DNA of 64,000 nt from Knoellia sinensis KCTC 19936. GTDB lineage: Bacteria > Actinomycetota > Actinomycetes > Actinomycetales > Dermatophilaceae. The translations under genes were made by a program, and so were the position numbers. The notes beneath the pieces were generated by a model that saw only the letters and a list, made by a program, of their open reading frames with translations, made no database searches and was not told the DNA's origin. The DNA lies in contig NZ_AVPJ01000004.1 in assembly GCF_000768705.1 (NCBI RefSeq), positions 1 through 64,000 of the forward strand, written 5' to 3'. Below, piece by piece: positions 1 through 9,913 of this stretch; the stretch's first letter is position 1, and each line of letters opens with the position of its first letter.

Positions 1-1875
1 CGCCCGGCACCGCCGCGTCGGCCGCCGTCCCGGCGCCGCCCGGCGGCTGCGGGCAATCCTCGTCGCCGCATGCGCGGACTCACCGTCGCGGTGCTCTTCG
101 TGTTCAGCATCTTTGCGGCGCAGCTCCTACGCATCCAGGGCTTCGACTCCGCGGCCGTTGCCGAGGAGGCACTCAAGCAGCGCACCGAGAAGGTCGTGAT
201 CCCGGCGCTGCGCGGCAAGATCACCTCGTCCGACGGAGTCGTCCTGGCATCGAGTCGAGCTCGTGAGACGGTCGTGGCAGATCCGACAGCTGTCTGCCAC
301 TACAAGCAGGAGCACGCCAAGACCTGCAGTCCGGTGACGATGGGCGCGGCCGTCGACGCGGCCGCGACCGCTCTGGCGCCCCTCCTCGGCACGACAGCAG
401 CCGACCTCCGTCCCAAGCTCGCGGGCAAGGGGCAATACCAAGTGCTCGACCGCAAGGTGAGTCCACTGACGTGGCGCAAGATCGCCGCACTCGGCATCCC
501 GGGTATCTACAAGGACTCAGCTGAGTCCGTTCCCGAACGCGTCTACCCGCAGGGGCCGAACTCAGCGTCACTCGTCGGCTACGTCACCAACGACGGCGCG
601 GCCGGTGGCGGCCTGGAGTCGATGATGGACAAGGCGCTCAAGGGCACCCCCGGCTACTCGGTGTTCGAGAGGGCACAGGACGGGTCCAAGATCCCGGGTG
701 GGCGTCAGGGCGGGGTCAAGGCCGTCGACGGCCAGGACATCACGCTCACCGTGAACGCCAATATCCAGTGGTACGCCCAGAACGCACTCGCCCAACAGAT
801 GGGCAAGATGGGGGCGCAGTCCGGCACGGTCGTGGTCATGAATGCGAAGACGAGCAAGGTGCTCGCCCTGGCGAGCTATCCGACCTACGACCCGAACGAC
901 ATCGGCCGGGCCAAGGGCAGCCTCGTCAACAAAGCCCTGAGTGACGTCTTCGAGCCGGGGTCGACCGCCAAGGTCATGACCGTCGCGGCGGCGCTCGAGG
1001 ACAAGAAGGTCACACCCGACCAACCGGTCATCATCCCCAACCGGATGAAGCGCTTCGACACGAACTTCAAGGACAGCCACGATCACCCGACGCTGTACGC
1101 GACTGTCGCCGGTGCGCTGGCCGAGTCGAGCAATATCGGGACCATCCTCATCGGCGAGACCCTCGAGTCGAAGCGTCTCGAGGAGTACTACCGGAAGTTC
1201 GGCCTGGGCTCGAAGTCCGGCCTGGGCTTCCCGGGGGAGTCGGCCGGTCTGCTGGCGCCGGCCGAGAAGTGGAGCGGAACCCAGCGGTCGACGGTGATGT
1301 TCGGGCAGGGCCTCTCGGTGACCGCGATGCAGGCTGCGTCGGTCTTCCAGACCATCGCCAACGGTGGAGTCCGAGTCACGCCCTCGCTCGTCGAGGGCAC
1401 GACCAACGCCGATGGCGAGTTCACGAAGGCCGAGACGAAGCCGGGGACCCGGGTGGTCTCGAAGGACACGGCCACCAAGGTCAACGCGATGCTCGAGGGC
1501 GTCGTGTCCAAGGAGGGCACAGCGCCACAGGCGCAGATCCCGGGATATCGCATCGCCGGCAAGACAGGCACCGCCGACTTCTATGACGCTCGCCTGCGCA
1601 AGTACTCCGGCAAGACCGCGAGCTTCATCGGCTACGCACCGGCCGACGACCCCGAGATCGTCGTCGCGGTGATCGTGCAGCGACCCAGCGCGAGCATCTT
1701 CGGCGGCACGGTCGCGGCCCCCGTGTTCCACGACGTCATGACCTATGCGCTCCAAGAACTCAAGATTCCGCCGACGGGCACGGCCAAGGCCCCCATCACC
1801 CTGTCGGTCTCACCCGAGGAAGCCGCATCGAACCCGGACACCCTTCGCGACAAACCACGCGAGCGCGGCAAGTAG
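1..1875 (+). CDS. pbpB: Penicillin-binding protein 2/3 (FtsI-type septal transpeptidase), 5' end outside window
   Basis: Class B penicillin-binding protein that cross-links septal peptidoglycan at the outer face of the membrane, working with FtsW. The frame is already open at base 1, and the 23 codons before the Met at 70 are Arg/Pro-rich, as in the long cytoplasmic tails of actinobacterial PbpB. The true start therefore probably lies upstream of the window. Numbered from Met70, a membrane anchor spans about residues 5-22, a PBP dimerisation region follows, and the transpeptidase domain fills the C-terminal half. Active-site motifs are all present: STAK at 298-301, SSN at 353-355 and KTG at 498-500. 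murE follows 11 nt after the stop, so this is an early gene of the dcw operon. The identification is secure; only the N-terminus is unknown. Confidence 0.95.
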   Translation, partial: RPAPPRRPPSRRRPAAAGNPRRRMRGLTVAVLFVFSIFAAQLLRIQGFDSAAVAEEALKQRTEKVVIPALRGKITSSDGVVLASSRARETVVADPTAVCHYKQEHAKTCSPVTMGAAVDAAATALAPLLGTTAADLRPKLAGKGQYQVLDRKVSPLTWRKIAALGIPGIYKDSAESVPERVYPQGPNSASLVGYVTNDGAAGGGLESMMDKALKGTPGYSVFERAQDGSKIPGGRQGGVKAVDGQDITLTVNANIQWYAQNALAQQMGKMGAQSGTVVVMNAKTSKVLALASYPTYDPNDIGRAKGSLVNKALSDVFEPGSTAKVMTVAAALEDKKVTPDQPVIIPNRMKRFDTNFKDSHDHPTLYATVAGALAESSNIGTILIGETLESKRLEEYYRKFGLGSKSGLGFPGESAGLLAPAEKWSGTQRSTVMFGQGLSVTAMQAASVFQTIANGGVRVTPSLVEGTTNADGEFTKAETKPGTRVVSKDTATKVNAMLEGVVSKEGTAPQAQIPGYRIAGKTGTADFYDARLRKYSGKTASFIGYAPADDPEIVVAVIVQRPSASIFGGTVAAPVFHDVMTYALQELKIPPTGTAKAPITLSVSPEEAASNPDTLRDKPRERGK

Positions 1876-1886
1876 TCTGACTGGTC

Positions 1887-3494
1887 GTGTCCGCACCCCG
1901 ACCCGCTTCCCATGACAGTTCGAGCCTTCGTGGTCTCGCGCTGCTCATCGGTGCATCTCCTGACAGCTTTGCATCCCCAGACAGTGGTGCATCCCACGGT
2001 GACGTCGCCGACGTCACGGTCACCGGGGTGACCCTCGATTCCCGTGCCGTCCAGAACGGCGACCTGTATGCCGCCCTCCCGGGAGCCCGTGCGCACGGCG
2101 CCGACTTCGCGGCGCAGGCTGCCGCGTCCGGGGCGGCTGCGGTTCTCACCGACGCCGACGGTGCCTCCCGGATGCGGGAGGCGGGCGTCGCACTGCCGAG
2201 CCTGGTGGTGGAGAACCCGCGCTCCGTGCTCGGCGCCGTCGCATCGGCGATCTATGACACGGCCGACCAGGACCTCACGATGATCGGGATCACCGGCACG
2301 AACGGCAAGACGACCACTGCGTACCTCGTCGCCAGTGCGTTGGGCGTCCTCGGACATCGCACTGGCCTCATCGGCACGGTGGAGACCCGCATCGGCGACG
2401 AGCGCATCAAGAGCGTCCGCACGACGCCGGAGGCCACCGACCTCCACGCGATCCTTGCCGTCATGGAGGAGCGTGACACCGACACCTGTGTCATGGAGGT
2501 GTCGAGCCATGCGCTGAGCCAGCACCGCGTCGACGGTGTCGTCTACGACCTTGCGCTCTTCACCAACCTTTCGCAGGACCACCTCGACTTTCATGCCGAC
2601 ATGGAGGACTACTTCAGCGCCAAGGCACAACTGTTCACGCGCGAGCGGTCGGTGCGGGGGTTGGTGTGCGTCGACGACATCTGGGGCCGTCGCCTCGTCG
2701 AGCAGTCCGGTGTCCCGGTCGCGACCCTCACCACGCAACCTGACCAGGAGGCCGACTGGATCGTCACGGTCGACGAGGGTGAGCCATCACGGTTCACGTT
2801 GCGCGGCAACGGAACCGAACTCGACCTGCGCTCGGCACTGCCCGGCGACTTCAACGTGGCCAACACCGCGATGGCGGCGGTGGCGCTCCTGCTCATCGGC
2901 GAGGAGGTCGACGCGGTCAGCCGGGCGATCCTCACGGACCCGCACGTGCCCGGGCGCATGGAGAAGGTCGTAGCCACCGCCGGTGGGGCCGTCGGCTCCG
3001 ACGACCTGTTGGCCGTCGTGGACTACGCCCACACGCCGGACGCGGTCGAGGCAGCCCTGACGGCGTTGCGCTCCGCGGCCACCGGGCGCCTCGTCGTCGT
3101 GCTCGGTGCCGGAGGTGACCGAGACATGAGCAAGCGCCACGGCATGGGCCGCGCCGCCGCTGGGATCGCGGACGTCGTCGTGGTGACCGACGACAATCCC
3201 AGGAGCGAAGAACCGTCAGCCATCCGTGCTGCGGTGCTCGAGGGCGCCCAGTCCGTGGCCACTGACGCTCTTCTCGTCGAGGTCGATGGTCGCCACCGCG
3301 CGATCCGTGAGGCCGTGCGCCTCGCTCGCGAGGGTGGCCCCGGTTCGATCGTCGCCGTCGTGGGCAAGGGGCACGAGACCGGGCAGGAGGTCGGGGGAGT
3401 GGTGCACCCCTTCGATGATCGTGATGAGCTCCGGCTGGCGCTTGATGCCGCAGACCCCGCCGACGACTCGGCACCGACGGGAGGAACGTCGTGA
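1887..3494 (+). CDS. murE: UDP-N-acetylmuramoyl-tripeptide synthetase MurE (DAP-adding type)
   Basis: Cytoplasmic Mur ligase that adds the third residue of the stem peptide to UDP-MurNAc-L-Ala-D-Glu using ATP. The P-loop GTNGKTTT lies at about residues 137-144. DNPR at about 436-439 is the motif associated with diaminopimelate recognition; lysine-adding enzymes usually differ there. That points to DAP peptidoglycan, although the motif alone does not separate meso- from LL-DAP. The start is GTG at 1887, 11 nt after pbpB, without a clear Shine-Dalgarno sequence, so translation is probably coupled. Length 535 aa is normal for actinobacteria. The end overlaps murF by 4 nt (GTGA). Confidence 0.97.
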   Translation: MSAPRPASHDSSSLRGLALLIGASPDSFASPDSGASHGDVADVTVTGVTLDSRAVQNGDLYAALPGARAHGADFAAQAAASGAAAVLTDADGASRMREAGVALPSLVVENPRSVLGAVASAIYDTADQDLTMIGITGTNGKTTTAYLVASALGVLGHRTGLIGTVETRIGDERIKSVRTTPEATDLHAILAVMEERDTDTCVMEVSSHALSQHRVDGVVYDLALFTNLSQDHLDFHADMEDYFSAKAQLFTRERSVRGLVCVDDIWGRRLVEQSGVPVATLTTQPDQEADWIVTVDEGEPSRFTLRGNGTELDLRSALPGDFNVANTAMAAVALLLIGEEVDAVSRAILTDPHVPGRMEKVVATAGGAVGSDDLLAVVDYAHTPDAVEAALTALRSAATGRLVVVLGAGGDRDMSKRHGMGRAAAGIADVVVVTDDNPRSEEPSAIRAAVLEGAQSVATDALLVEVDGRHRAIREAVRLAREGGPGSIVAVVGKGHETGQEVGGVVHPFDDRDELRLALDAADPADDSAPTGGTS

Positions 3495-4939
3495 TCACCC
3501 TGACCCTGCCCGAGATCGCCGATCTCACGGGCGGCACGCTCCATGGAGTCGATCCCTCCGCCCAGGCTCCGGTCATCTCCGGTGCAGTCGTCACCGACTC
3601 CCGTGAGGCCGAGCCGGGCAGCCTCTACGTCGCCCGCATTGGCGAGGCGATGGACGGCCACCAGTTCGTCGGTGGCGCTCGTGACAAGGGTGCAGTCGCC
3701 GCACTGACGAGTCGCACAGTCGACGAACTGCCATGCGTCGTCGTCGACGATGTGCAGGCAGCCTTCGTCGCGATCTCACGCGCGGTGCTCGACCGCGCGA
3801 CCGACCTCACCGTCATCGGGATCACGGGTTCCTCGGGCAAGACGAGCACCAAGGACCTCCTTGGCACCGTTCTTGCCGCCACCGCCCCGACCATCGCTCC
3901 GGTCGGCTCCTACAACTCCGAGGTGGGGGTGCCGCTGACGGTCACGCGCGTCACCGAAGAAACCCGGTTCCTCGTCGTCGAGATGGGTGCTCGCGGCATC
4001 GGACACGTCCACTACCTCACGACGATCGCGCCACCCCAGATCGGCGTGGTCCTCAACGTTGGCACGGCCCATGTCGGCGAATTCGGTTCTCGCGACGCCA
4101 TTGCACAGGCCAAGGGCGAACTCGTCGAAGCGCTTCCGGCCGCCGGCGTCGCGGTTCTCAACGCCGACGACCCAGCCGTCCGGTCCATGGCGGGGCGCAC
4201 CGGCGCGCGCGTCGTTCTCGTCGGCGAGGCGCCGGACGCGACCGTTCGAGCGGAGGATGTCGCAGTGGGCCGGGACGGACGGGCGACGTTCCGTGCCGTG
4301 ACGCCGAAGGGTGACGCGACCATCGCTCTCAGCCTCGTCGGTCGACACCACGTGGGCAACGCCTTGGCAGTTCTCGCGGTGGCCCTGGAATGCGGCATAC
4401 CCCTCGCCACGGCGGCCACCGCCATCGGAAGCGCGGGCATCGTGAGCCGCTGGCGCATGGAGGTCACCGATCGGGCGGGCGGAGTGACCGTCGTCAACGA
4501 CGCCTACAACGCCAACCCCGACTCGATGCGTGCCGCGCTGGCGGCGCTCGAGACGATGGGAGAGGGCCGGCGCACCTGGGCCGTCCTGGGGTCCATGCTC
4601 GAACTCGGAGACGAGTCCGACGCTGACCACGCCGCCATCGGCGTGGAGGCGCAGCGCCGGGGTGTGGATGAACTTGTCGTCGTGGGTGAGACAGCCCGCC
4701 CCATGGCGGAGGTTGCGCCCGTCCCCGGCACCCGAATCCGTTGGGTGGCCGACGCCGACGCAGCCGAAAGCCTGCTCCGAGCAGAACTCGCGCCACCCGA
4801 CGTCGTGTTGTTCAAGTCGAGTCGCGATGCGGGTCTACGGTGGCTCGGAGACAAACTCACCGAGTCCGCCCGGGCCACGCCTGACGAGAGCTCAGCCCGC
4901 ACCACAACAGACCACACCATCCAGGAGGACACACAGTGA
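3491..4939 (+). CDS. murF: UDP-N-acetylmuramoyl-tripeptide--D-alanyl-D-alanine ligase MurF
   Basis: Adds D-Ala-D-Ala to UDP-MurNAc-tripeptide, the last cytoplasmic step of the UDP-precursor pathway. The P-loop reads [10 protein letters not shown], the form typical of MurF, and the Mur ligase central and C-terminal domains follow in order (482 aa, usual length). The GTG start at 3491 overlaps the murE stop as GTGA and is preceded by GGGAGGAA. The 3' end overlaps mraY in the same way. One copy of the octamer CGGCATAC (4393) lies here and imposes a rare ATA isoleucine codon. Confidence 0.97.
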   Translation: MITLTLPEIADLTGGTLHGVDPSAQAPVISGAVVTDSREAEPGSLYVARIGEAMDGHQFVGGARDKGAVAALTSRTVDELPCVVVDDVQAAFVAISRAVLDRATDLTVIGITGSSGKTSTKDLLGTVLAATAPTIAPVGSYNSEVGVPLTVTRVTEETRFLVVEMGARGIGHVHYLTTIAPPQIGVVLNVGTAHVGEFGSRDAIAQAKGELVEALPAAGVAVLNADDPAVRSMAGRTGARVVLVGEAPDATVRAEDVAVGRDGRATFRAVTPKGDATIALSLVGRHHVGNALAVLAVALECGIPLATAATAIGSAGIVSRWRMEVTDRAGGVTVVNDAYNANPDSMRAALAALETMGEGRRTWAVLGSMLELGDESDADHAAIGVEAQRRGVDELVVVGETARPMAEVAPVPGTRIRWVADADAAESLLRAELAPPDVVLFKSSRDAGLRWLGDKLTESARATPDESSARTTTDHTIQEDTQ

Positions 4940-6018
4940 AGGCCGTGCTCGTTGCCGCGGTGGTGAGCCTTGTCGTCGCGCTCCTTGGGACGCCGATGTT
5001 CATCAAGTTCCTCGTCAAGCGCGGCTATGGCCAGTTCATCCGCGACGACGGTCCGACGTCGCACCACACCAAGCGCGGCACGCCGACCATGGGTGGAGCC
5101 GTCATCATCATCGCCACCCTGGCGGCCTACGGCATGGCGCACCTCGTCTTCTGGTCGGCGCCGAGTTGGAGCGGCGTCCTCGTGCTCTTCCTCATGGCCG
5201 GTCTGGGTCTCGTGGGGTTCCTCGACGACTACATCAAGATCAGCAAGCAGCGCAGCCTCGGACTGCGGTCCAAGGAGAAGCTCTTCGGGCAGACGCTCGT
5301 CGCGACGATCTTCGCCGTGCTCGCGCTGCAGTTCCCCAACGACTCGGGTCGCACGCCCGCCTCGACGAAGATCTCGTTCGTCCGCGACACCAACATCGAC
5401 CTCGCCTTCGCGGGGACGATCGCCGGCGTCCTGCTCTTCATCCTCTTCGCCAACCTCATCATCGCGGGCACGAGCAACGGCGTGAACCTCACCGACGGGC
5501 TCGACGGTCTGGCCACGGGCGCCTCGGTGATGACCTTCGCGGCCTACGTCCTCATCGGCATCTGGCAGTTCAACCAGAACTGCCAGACCAACCCGGGCAT
5601 CAAGTGCTACGAGGTCCGCGACCCGCTCGACCTCGCGATCGTCGCCGCGTCGATCATGGGTGCCTGCTTCGGCTTCCTGTGGTGGAACGGCTCGCCGGCC
5701 AAGATCTTCATGGGTGACACGGGTTCACTCGGTCTCGGTGGTGCCCTGGCCGGCCTCGCGATCGTCACGCGCACCGAGTTCCTCATCGTCATCCTCGGTG
5801 GCCTGTTCGTGCTCGAGACGGTGTCGGTCATCCTCCAGGTGGCGTCCTTCAAGTCGACCGGCAAACGCATCTTCCGGATGGCTCCGCTTCATCACCACTT
5901 CGAAATGCTGGGGTGGGAGCAGATCACGGTGACCATCCGCTTCTGGATCATCGCCGGCCTCTTCGTGGCCTTCGGGCTCGGCCTGTTCTATGCCGAATGG
6001 GTCGTCGGCGCCGTATGA
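4936..6018 (+). CDS. mraY: Phospho-N-acetylmuramoyl-pentapeptide-transferase MraY
   Basis: Polytopic membrane enzyme that transfers phospho-MurNAc-pentapeptide from UDP to undecaprenyl phosphate, giving lipid I. Hallmarks are all visible: FLDDYIK with the Asp pair near residue 97, [10 protein letters not shown] in the middle, [12 protein letters not shown], and the HHHFE segment near the C-terminus. About ten hydrophobic segments and 360 aa match the family. The GTG start at 4936 overlaps the murF stop (GTGA) and has AGGAGG at 4923-4928, 7 nt upstream. The 3' end overlaps murD by ATGA. Confidence 0.98.
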   Translation: MKAVLVAAVVSLVVALLGTPMFIKFLVKRGYGQFIRDDGPTSHHTKRGTPTMGGAVIIIATLAAYGMAHLVFWSAPSWSGVLVLFLMAGLGLVGFLDDYIKISKQRSLGLRSKEKLFGQTLVATIFAVLALQFPNDSGRTPASTKISFVRDTNIDLAFAGTIAGVLLFILFANLIIAGTSNGVNLTDGLDGLATGASVMTFAAYVLIGIWQFNQNCQTNPGIKCYEVRDPLDLAIVAASIMGACFGFLWWNGSPAKIFMGDTGSLGLGGALAGLAIVTRTEFLIVILGGLFVLETVSVILQVASFKSTGKRIFRMAPLHHHFEMLGWEQITVTIRFWIIAGLFVAFGLGLFYAEWVVGAV

Positions 6019-7505
6019 GCAGGAGCAACACCGATCGCCTCGACTCCCTGACCCACCGCGAGGCCGACTGGACAGGGCTGCGCGTCCTCGTGGCCGGGCT
6101 CGGCGTGAGTGGCTTCGCTGCCGCGGATGCCTTGTTGGACAGGGGGGCCCACGTCATCGTCGTCGACGGCTCCGCGTCCGACTCGTCTCCTGCGATGGCC
6201 GAGCGTGCCCGCATCCTCGAGATCCTCGACGCCGAGTTGCGCCTCGGTCCCGACCACGTTTCGCGTATGCCGTCCGACCCCGTCGATCTCGTCGTCACCT
6301 CTCCGGGGTGGGCGCCGACCCAGCCGCTGCTGGCTGCCGCAGCGGAGGCCGGCGTGCCGATCTGGGGTGAGGTCGAGCTGGCCTGGCGCATGCGGCCGCT
6401 CGAGGGCGCCGCACCGTGGCTCACGGTGACCGGCACCAACGGCAAGACGACGACCGTGCAGATGCTCACGTCGATCCTGCGAGCCGCGGGGGAGAGGGCG
6501 ATCAGCGCCGGCAACGTCGGCACGCCGATCCTCGAAGCCGTGATGGACCCGCAACCGTTCGACGCCATCGCGGTGGAGCTGTCGAGCTTCCAGCTGCACT
6601 GGTCCGAGTCGATTCGGCCCCAGGCCTCCGCCTGCCTCAACGTCGCACCCGACCACGTCGACTGGCACGGCAGCTACGACGAGTACGCCCGCGCCAAGGG
6701 CAAGGTCTACGAGGGCACCGAGATCGCCTGCATCTACAACGTCGACGACCCCCAGACCGAGCGTCTCGTAGAGGATGCGGACGTCCAGGAGGGATGTCGT
6801 GCTGTCGGTTTCACCCTGGGCACGCCGGCGCCGTCAATGCTGGGAGTCGTCGGTGACGTCCTCGCAGATCGCGCCTTCGTCGAGCAGCGCCGGCACGCTG
6901 CCGCCGAACTCGCCTCGATCGACGACCTGCGCGGTGACGCCCCCGATGTCGCGCCCCACCTCGTCGCCAACGCCCTGGCCGCTGCCGCACTGGCGCGCGC
7001 CCACGGCGTGGAGCCCGGCGCGGTCCGTGCCGGACTCAAGGCCTTCCGGCCAGAGGCCCACCGCATCGCCCACGTCGCGACGATCCATGACATCAGGTTC
7101 GTCGACGACTCCAAGGCGACAAACCCGCACGCAGCGGCAGCCTCGCTCACGGCATACGAGCACGTCGTCTGGATCGCAGGCGGCCTGCTCAAGGGAGCCG
7201 ACGTCGACGACCTCGTCCGCGCAGCTGCCGCGCGTCTGCGTGGTGTAGTGCTCATCGGGCGCGACCGCGCCCAGATCGCCGAGGCACTGGCCCGACACGC
7301 GCCCGATGTCCCCGTCGTCGACGTGGCAGGGACGGACACTGGTGTCATGGACCGCGTCGTGACCGAGGCCGCGAAGCTCGCCCAGGCGGGCGACGTCGTG
7401 CTCCTCGCGCCCGCAGCCGCGTCCATGGACATGTTCGCCAACTACGGCGCACGCGGAGACGCCTTCGCCGAGGCGGTGCTCCGCCACTCGGCGTCGGGGG
7501 AGTGA
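6015..7505 (+). CDS. murD: UDP-N-acetylmuramoylalanine--D-glutamate ligase MurD
   Basis: Adds D-Glu to UDP-MurNAc-L-Ala. The ATG at 6015 is chosen because it overlaps the mraY stop as ATGA and gives the normal N-terminus (MSRSNTDRL, 496 aa). An earlier in-frame start inside mraY would add a meaningless leader. The P-loop is [12 protein letters not shown], followed by the conserved [11 protein letters not shown] region and the C-terminal ligase domain. It carries two copies of the CGGCATAC octamer (6265, 7150). ftsW starts 4 nt downstream. Confidence 0.96.
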   Translation: MSRSNTDRLDSLTHREADWTGLRVLVAGLGVSGFAAADALLDRGAHVIVVDGSASDSSPAMAERARILEILDAELRLGPDHVSRMPSDPVDLVVTSPGWAPTQPLLAAAAEAGVPIWGEVELAWRMRPLEGAAPWLTVTGTNGKTTTVQMLTSILRAAGERAISAGNVGTPILEAVMDPQPFDAIAVELSSFQLHWSESIRPQASACLNVAPDHVDWHGSYDEYARAKGKVYEGTEIACIYNVDDPQTERLVEDADVQEGCRAVGFTLGTPAPSMLGVVGDVLADRAFVEQRRHAAAELASIDDLRGDAPDVAPHLVANALAAAALARAHGVEPGAVRAGLKAFRPEAHRIAHVATIHDIRFVDDSKATNPHAAAASLTAYEHVVWIAGGLLKGADVDDLVRAAAARLRGVVLIGRDRAQIAEALARHAPDVPVVDVAGTDTGVMDRVVTEAAKLAQAGDVVLLAPAAASMDMFANYGARGDAFAEAVLRHSASGE

Positions 7506-7509
7506 CGCA

Positions 7510-8778
7510 GTGAGCAGCACGACCGGGCCCCTCAAGGGGCGCCTGACGGATTCGGTCAAGGACCGACGCGGCCTCGGGTTCTCCGACTGGCTCGAGCGAC
7601 TCGACCGGCCAGTCACGACCTACTACACCCTCGTGGCGGTGACGTGCGCTCTCGTCGCGTTCGGGCTCGTGATGGTGCTCTCGGCCTCGACCGTCACATC
7701 CCTGAATGAATCCAAGTCGGCCTACTCGGTCTTCTTCAGCCAGTTGCAGTTCGCCGCGATCGGCGCCATCGCATTGCTCGTCGCCTCGCGGCTCTCGGTC
7801 GCGACATGGAAGAAGTTGGCACTCCCGGTCCTTGTGCTCGGACTCGCGCTGCAAGCGCTCGTGTTCACCCCACTGAGCGCCGGTGAAATCAACGGCAACC
7901 GCAACTGGCTCGACCTGCAGGTGGTCTCGGTGCAACCCTCCGAGCTCCTCAAAGTGGGCCTCGCGTTGAGCGGCGGCCTGATCCTGAATGCCAAGCGCAA
8001 GCAGCTCGGACGCCTGGGGCACGCGATCGTCCCCTATGTCTTCCCGTTCGCCGCGCTCGCGATCACCCTCGTGCTCCTCGGCAACGACCTCGGGACAGTT
8101 CTGGTCATGGCGGCGATCGTGGCCGGCGTGCTCTTCACCGCGGGGGTCCCCGGCAGGTGGTTCGCGTTGGCCAGCGCCGGGTTCGCCGCCGTCGCCGTGA
8201 CCTTCGTCGTGACGAGCCCCAACCGTCTGGGGCGCTTCGACGTGTGGCTCGGCCGAGACACCGACCCCTTCGGCCCGGCGCGTCAGAGCATCCACGGCCG
8301 CTATGCGCTTGCCGACGGTGGCTGGACAGGCGTCGGTCTGGGCCAGTCCCGCGAGAAGTGGTCGTGGCTGTCCGAGCCACACAACGACTTCATCTTCGCC
8401 ATCATCGGTGAGGAACTCGGACTGGGCGGAAGCATCACGGTGCTCGCCCTCTTCGTCGTCCTCTCCCTGGCCTGCTACCGCCTGGTGATGCGCACCAACG
8501 ACTTCTTCGTGCGGGTCGCCACCGCAGGGATCATGAGCTGGATCCTCGTCCAGGCGATGATCAACGTCGGTGCTGTCATCGGACTGCTGCCGGTCGTCGG
8601 CGTGCCCCTCCCATTCGTGTCGTCGGGCGGATCGTCCCTCGTGACAACGATGCTTGCACTCGGCATCCTGTTGTCCTTCGCCCGTTCCGAACCGGGATGC
8701 GCCAAAGCCCTTGCCGCCCGTCCATCCTTGGTGAAACGGTCCATCGCCGTCTTGCCGAAACGAAGGTCTCGTCGATGA
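7510..8778 (+). CDS. ftsW: SEDS-family peptidoglycan polymerase FtsW
   Basis: Integral membrane glycosyltransferase that polymerises lipid II at the septum as partner of the FtsI/PbpB transpeptidase. About ten membrane segments are visible. SEDS signatures include NGNRNWLDL, VQPSELLK near residue 140, NDLGT, the WLSEPHNDFIFAIIGEELGL loop and the C-terminal PFVSSGGSSL motif. The start is GTG at 7510, preceded by GGGGGAG; 422 aa is normal. The 3' end overlaps murG by 4 nt (ATGA). RodA is the alternative SEDS family member, but the position between murD and murG makes FtsW the clear choice. Confidence 0.95.
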   Translation: MSSTTGPLKGRLTDSVKDRRGLGFSDWLERLDRPVTTYYTLVAVTCALVAFGLVMVLSASTVTSLNESKSAYSVFFSQLQFAAIGAIALLVASRLSVATWKKLALPVLVLGLALQALVFTPLSAGEINGNRNWLDLQVVSVQPSELLKVGLALSGGLILNAKRKQLGRLGHAIVPYVFPFAALAITLVLLGNDLGTVLVMAAIVAGVLFTAGVPGRWFALASAGFAAVAVTFVVTSPNRLGRFDVWLGRDTDPFGPARQSIHGRYALADGGWTGVGLGQSREKWSWLSEPHNDFIFAIIGEELGLGGSITVLALFVVLSLACYRLVMRTNDFFVRVATAGIMSWILVQAMINVGAVIGLLPVVGVPLPFVSSGGSSLVTTMLALGILLSFARSEPGCAKALAARPSLVKRSIAVLPKRRSRR

Positions 8779-9911
8779 GTTCGCCCACCAGTCCCACATC
8801 TCGCACGCCCCGCGCTTCAGACGGCGCGGTCGGCTCGGTCGTGCTCGCGGGCGGTGGCACCGCAGGCCACGTGTCACCCCTGCTCGCGCTCGCAGACTGC
8901 CTGAGACGGCGTGAACCCGAGGTGCGCATCACAGCTCTGGGCACGGCAGAGGGACTTGAGGCCCGTCTGGTCCCGGCGAGAGGCTACGACCTGGAGGTCG
9001 TCCCCAAGGTCCCCATGCCGCGCAAGCCGTCGGCAGCCATGCTCCGACTGCCCGGCTCACTCAAGAGGGCCGTGGACGCCGCCGACGCCGCCATCGTGGG
9101 AGCTGACGCCCGCGTCGTCGTCGGCTTCGGCGGCTACGTCGCGACTCCGGCCTACCTCGCTGCGCGCCGTCGTGGCATTCCCGTCGTCATTCACGAGCAG
9201 AACGCTCGCCCCGGACTGGCCAACAAGCTCGGCTCGCGGTTCGCCAAGCACGTGGGCGTCACCTTCCCGGGCACGCCCCTGCCTGGAGCGACCGTGACCG
9301 GTATGCCGTTGCGTCGAGAGGTCGCCCTCCTCGATCGCGCCGCCCGGCGCGCCGAGGGCATGGCCCACTTCGGACTCGACCCGCACTGGCCCACCGTCCT
9401 CGTCACCGGGGGATCACTGGGGGCGCAGCGGATCAACGAAGCCTTCCGCGGTGCGGTGGCGACCCTGCGGACGGCTGGCGTCCAAGTCCTTCATGTCACC
9501 GGCGCGGGCAAGGAGTTCCCTGTCGAGGGCGGTGAAGGTGCGCCCTACGTCGTGGTGCCCTATGCCGACCGGATGGAGCTGGCCTACGCCGCCGCGGACA
9601 TCGTCGTGGCGCGCTCTGGCGCCAACACGGTCTGTGAGCTGACCGCGGTCGGGCTCCCCGCGGCATACGTGCCGTTGCCCATCGGCAACGGGGAGCAGAG
9701 CCTCAACGCACGCGCGGTGGTCGCCGCGGGTGGCGGGATCATCGTGGATGACGCAGACCTCACATCGGCCTGGGTCGAGAGCACCCTCGTGCCCCTGCTG
9801 CGGGACGCCAGCGGGCTCGCCGCCATGGCCAAGGCCGCGGCGTCCGTGGGCGAACGCGACGGAGACGAGTTGCTCGCCGACCTCGTGGTCGACGCCGCAG
9901 GAAAGGGCTGA
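8775..9911 (+). CDS. murG: UDP-GlcNAc--lipid I GlcNAc transferase MurG
   Basis: GT-B glycosyltransferase that converts lipid I to lipid II at the inner membrane face. The ATG at 8775 overlaps the ftsW stop (ATGA). The N-terminal G-loop GGGTAGHVSP lies at about residues 27-36 after a short Ser/Thr/Pro-rich leader. The acceptor loop HEQNARPG, the second G-loop GGSLGAQRIN and the nucleotide-binding RSGANTVCEL and GNGEQSLNA segments follow in order (378 aa). The octamer occurs twice (9301, 9661). murC follows after 2 nt. Confidence 0.97.
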   Translation: MSSPTSPTSRTPRASDGAVGSVVLAGGGTAGHVSPLLALADCLRRREPEVRITALGTAEGLEARLVPARGYDLEVVPKVPMPRKPSAAMLRLPGSLKRAVDAADAAIVGADARVVVGFGGYVATPAYLAARRRGIPVVIHEQNARPGLANKLGSRFAKHVGVTFPGTPLPGATVTGMPLRREVALLDRAARRAEGMAHFGLDPHWPTVLVTGGSLGAQRINEAFRGAVATLRTAGVQVLHVTGAGKEFPVEGGEGAPYVVVPYADRMELAYAAADIVVARSGANTVCELTAVGLPAAYVPLPIGNGEQSLNARAVVAAGGGIIVDDADLTSAWVESTLVPLLRDASGLAAMAKAAASVGERDGDELLADLVVDAAGKG

Positions 9912-9913
9912 TC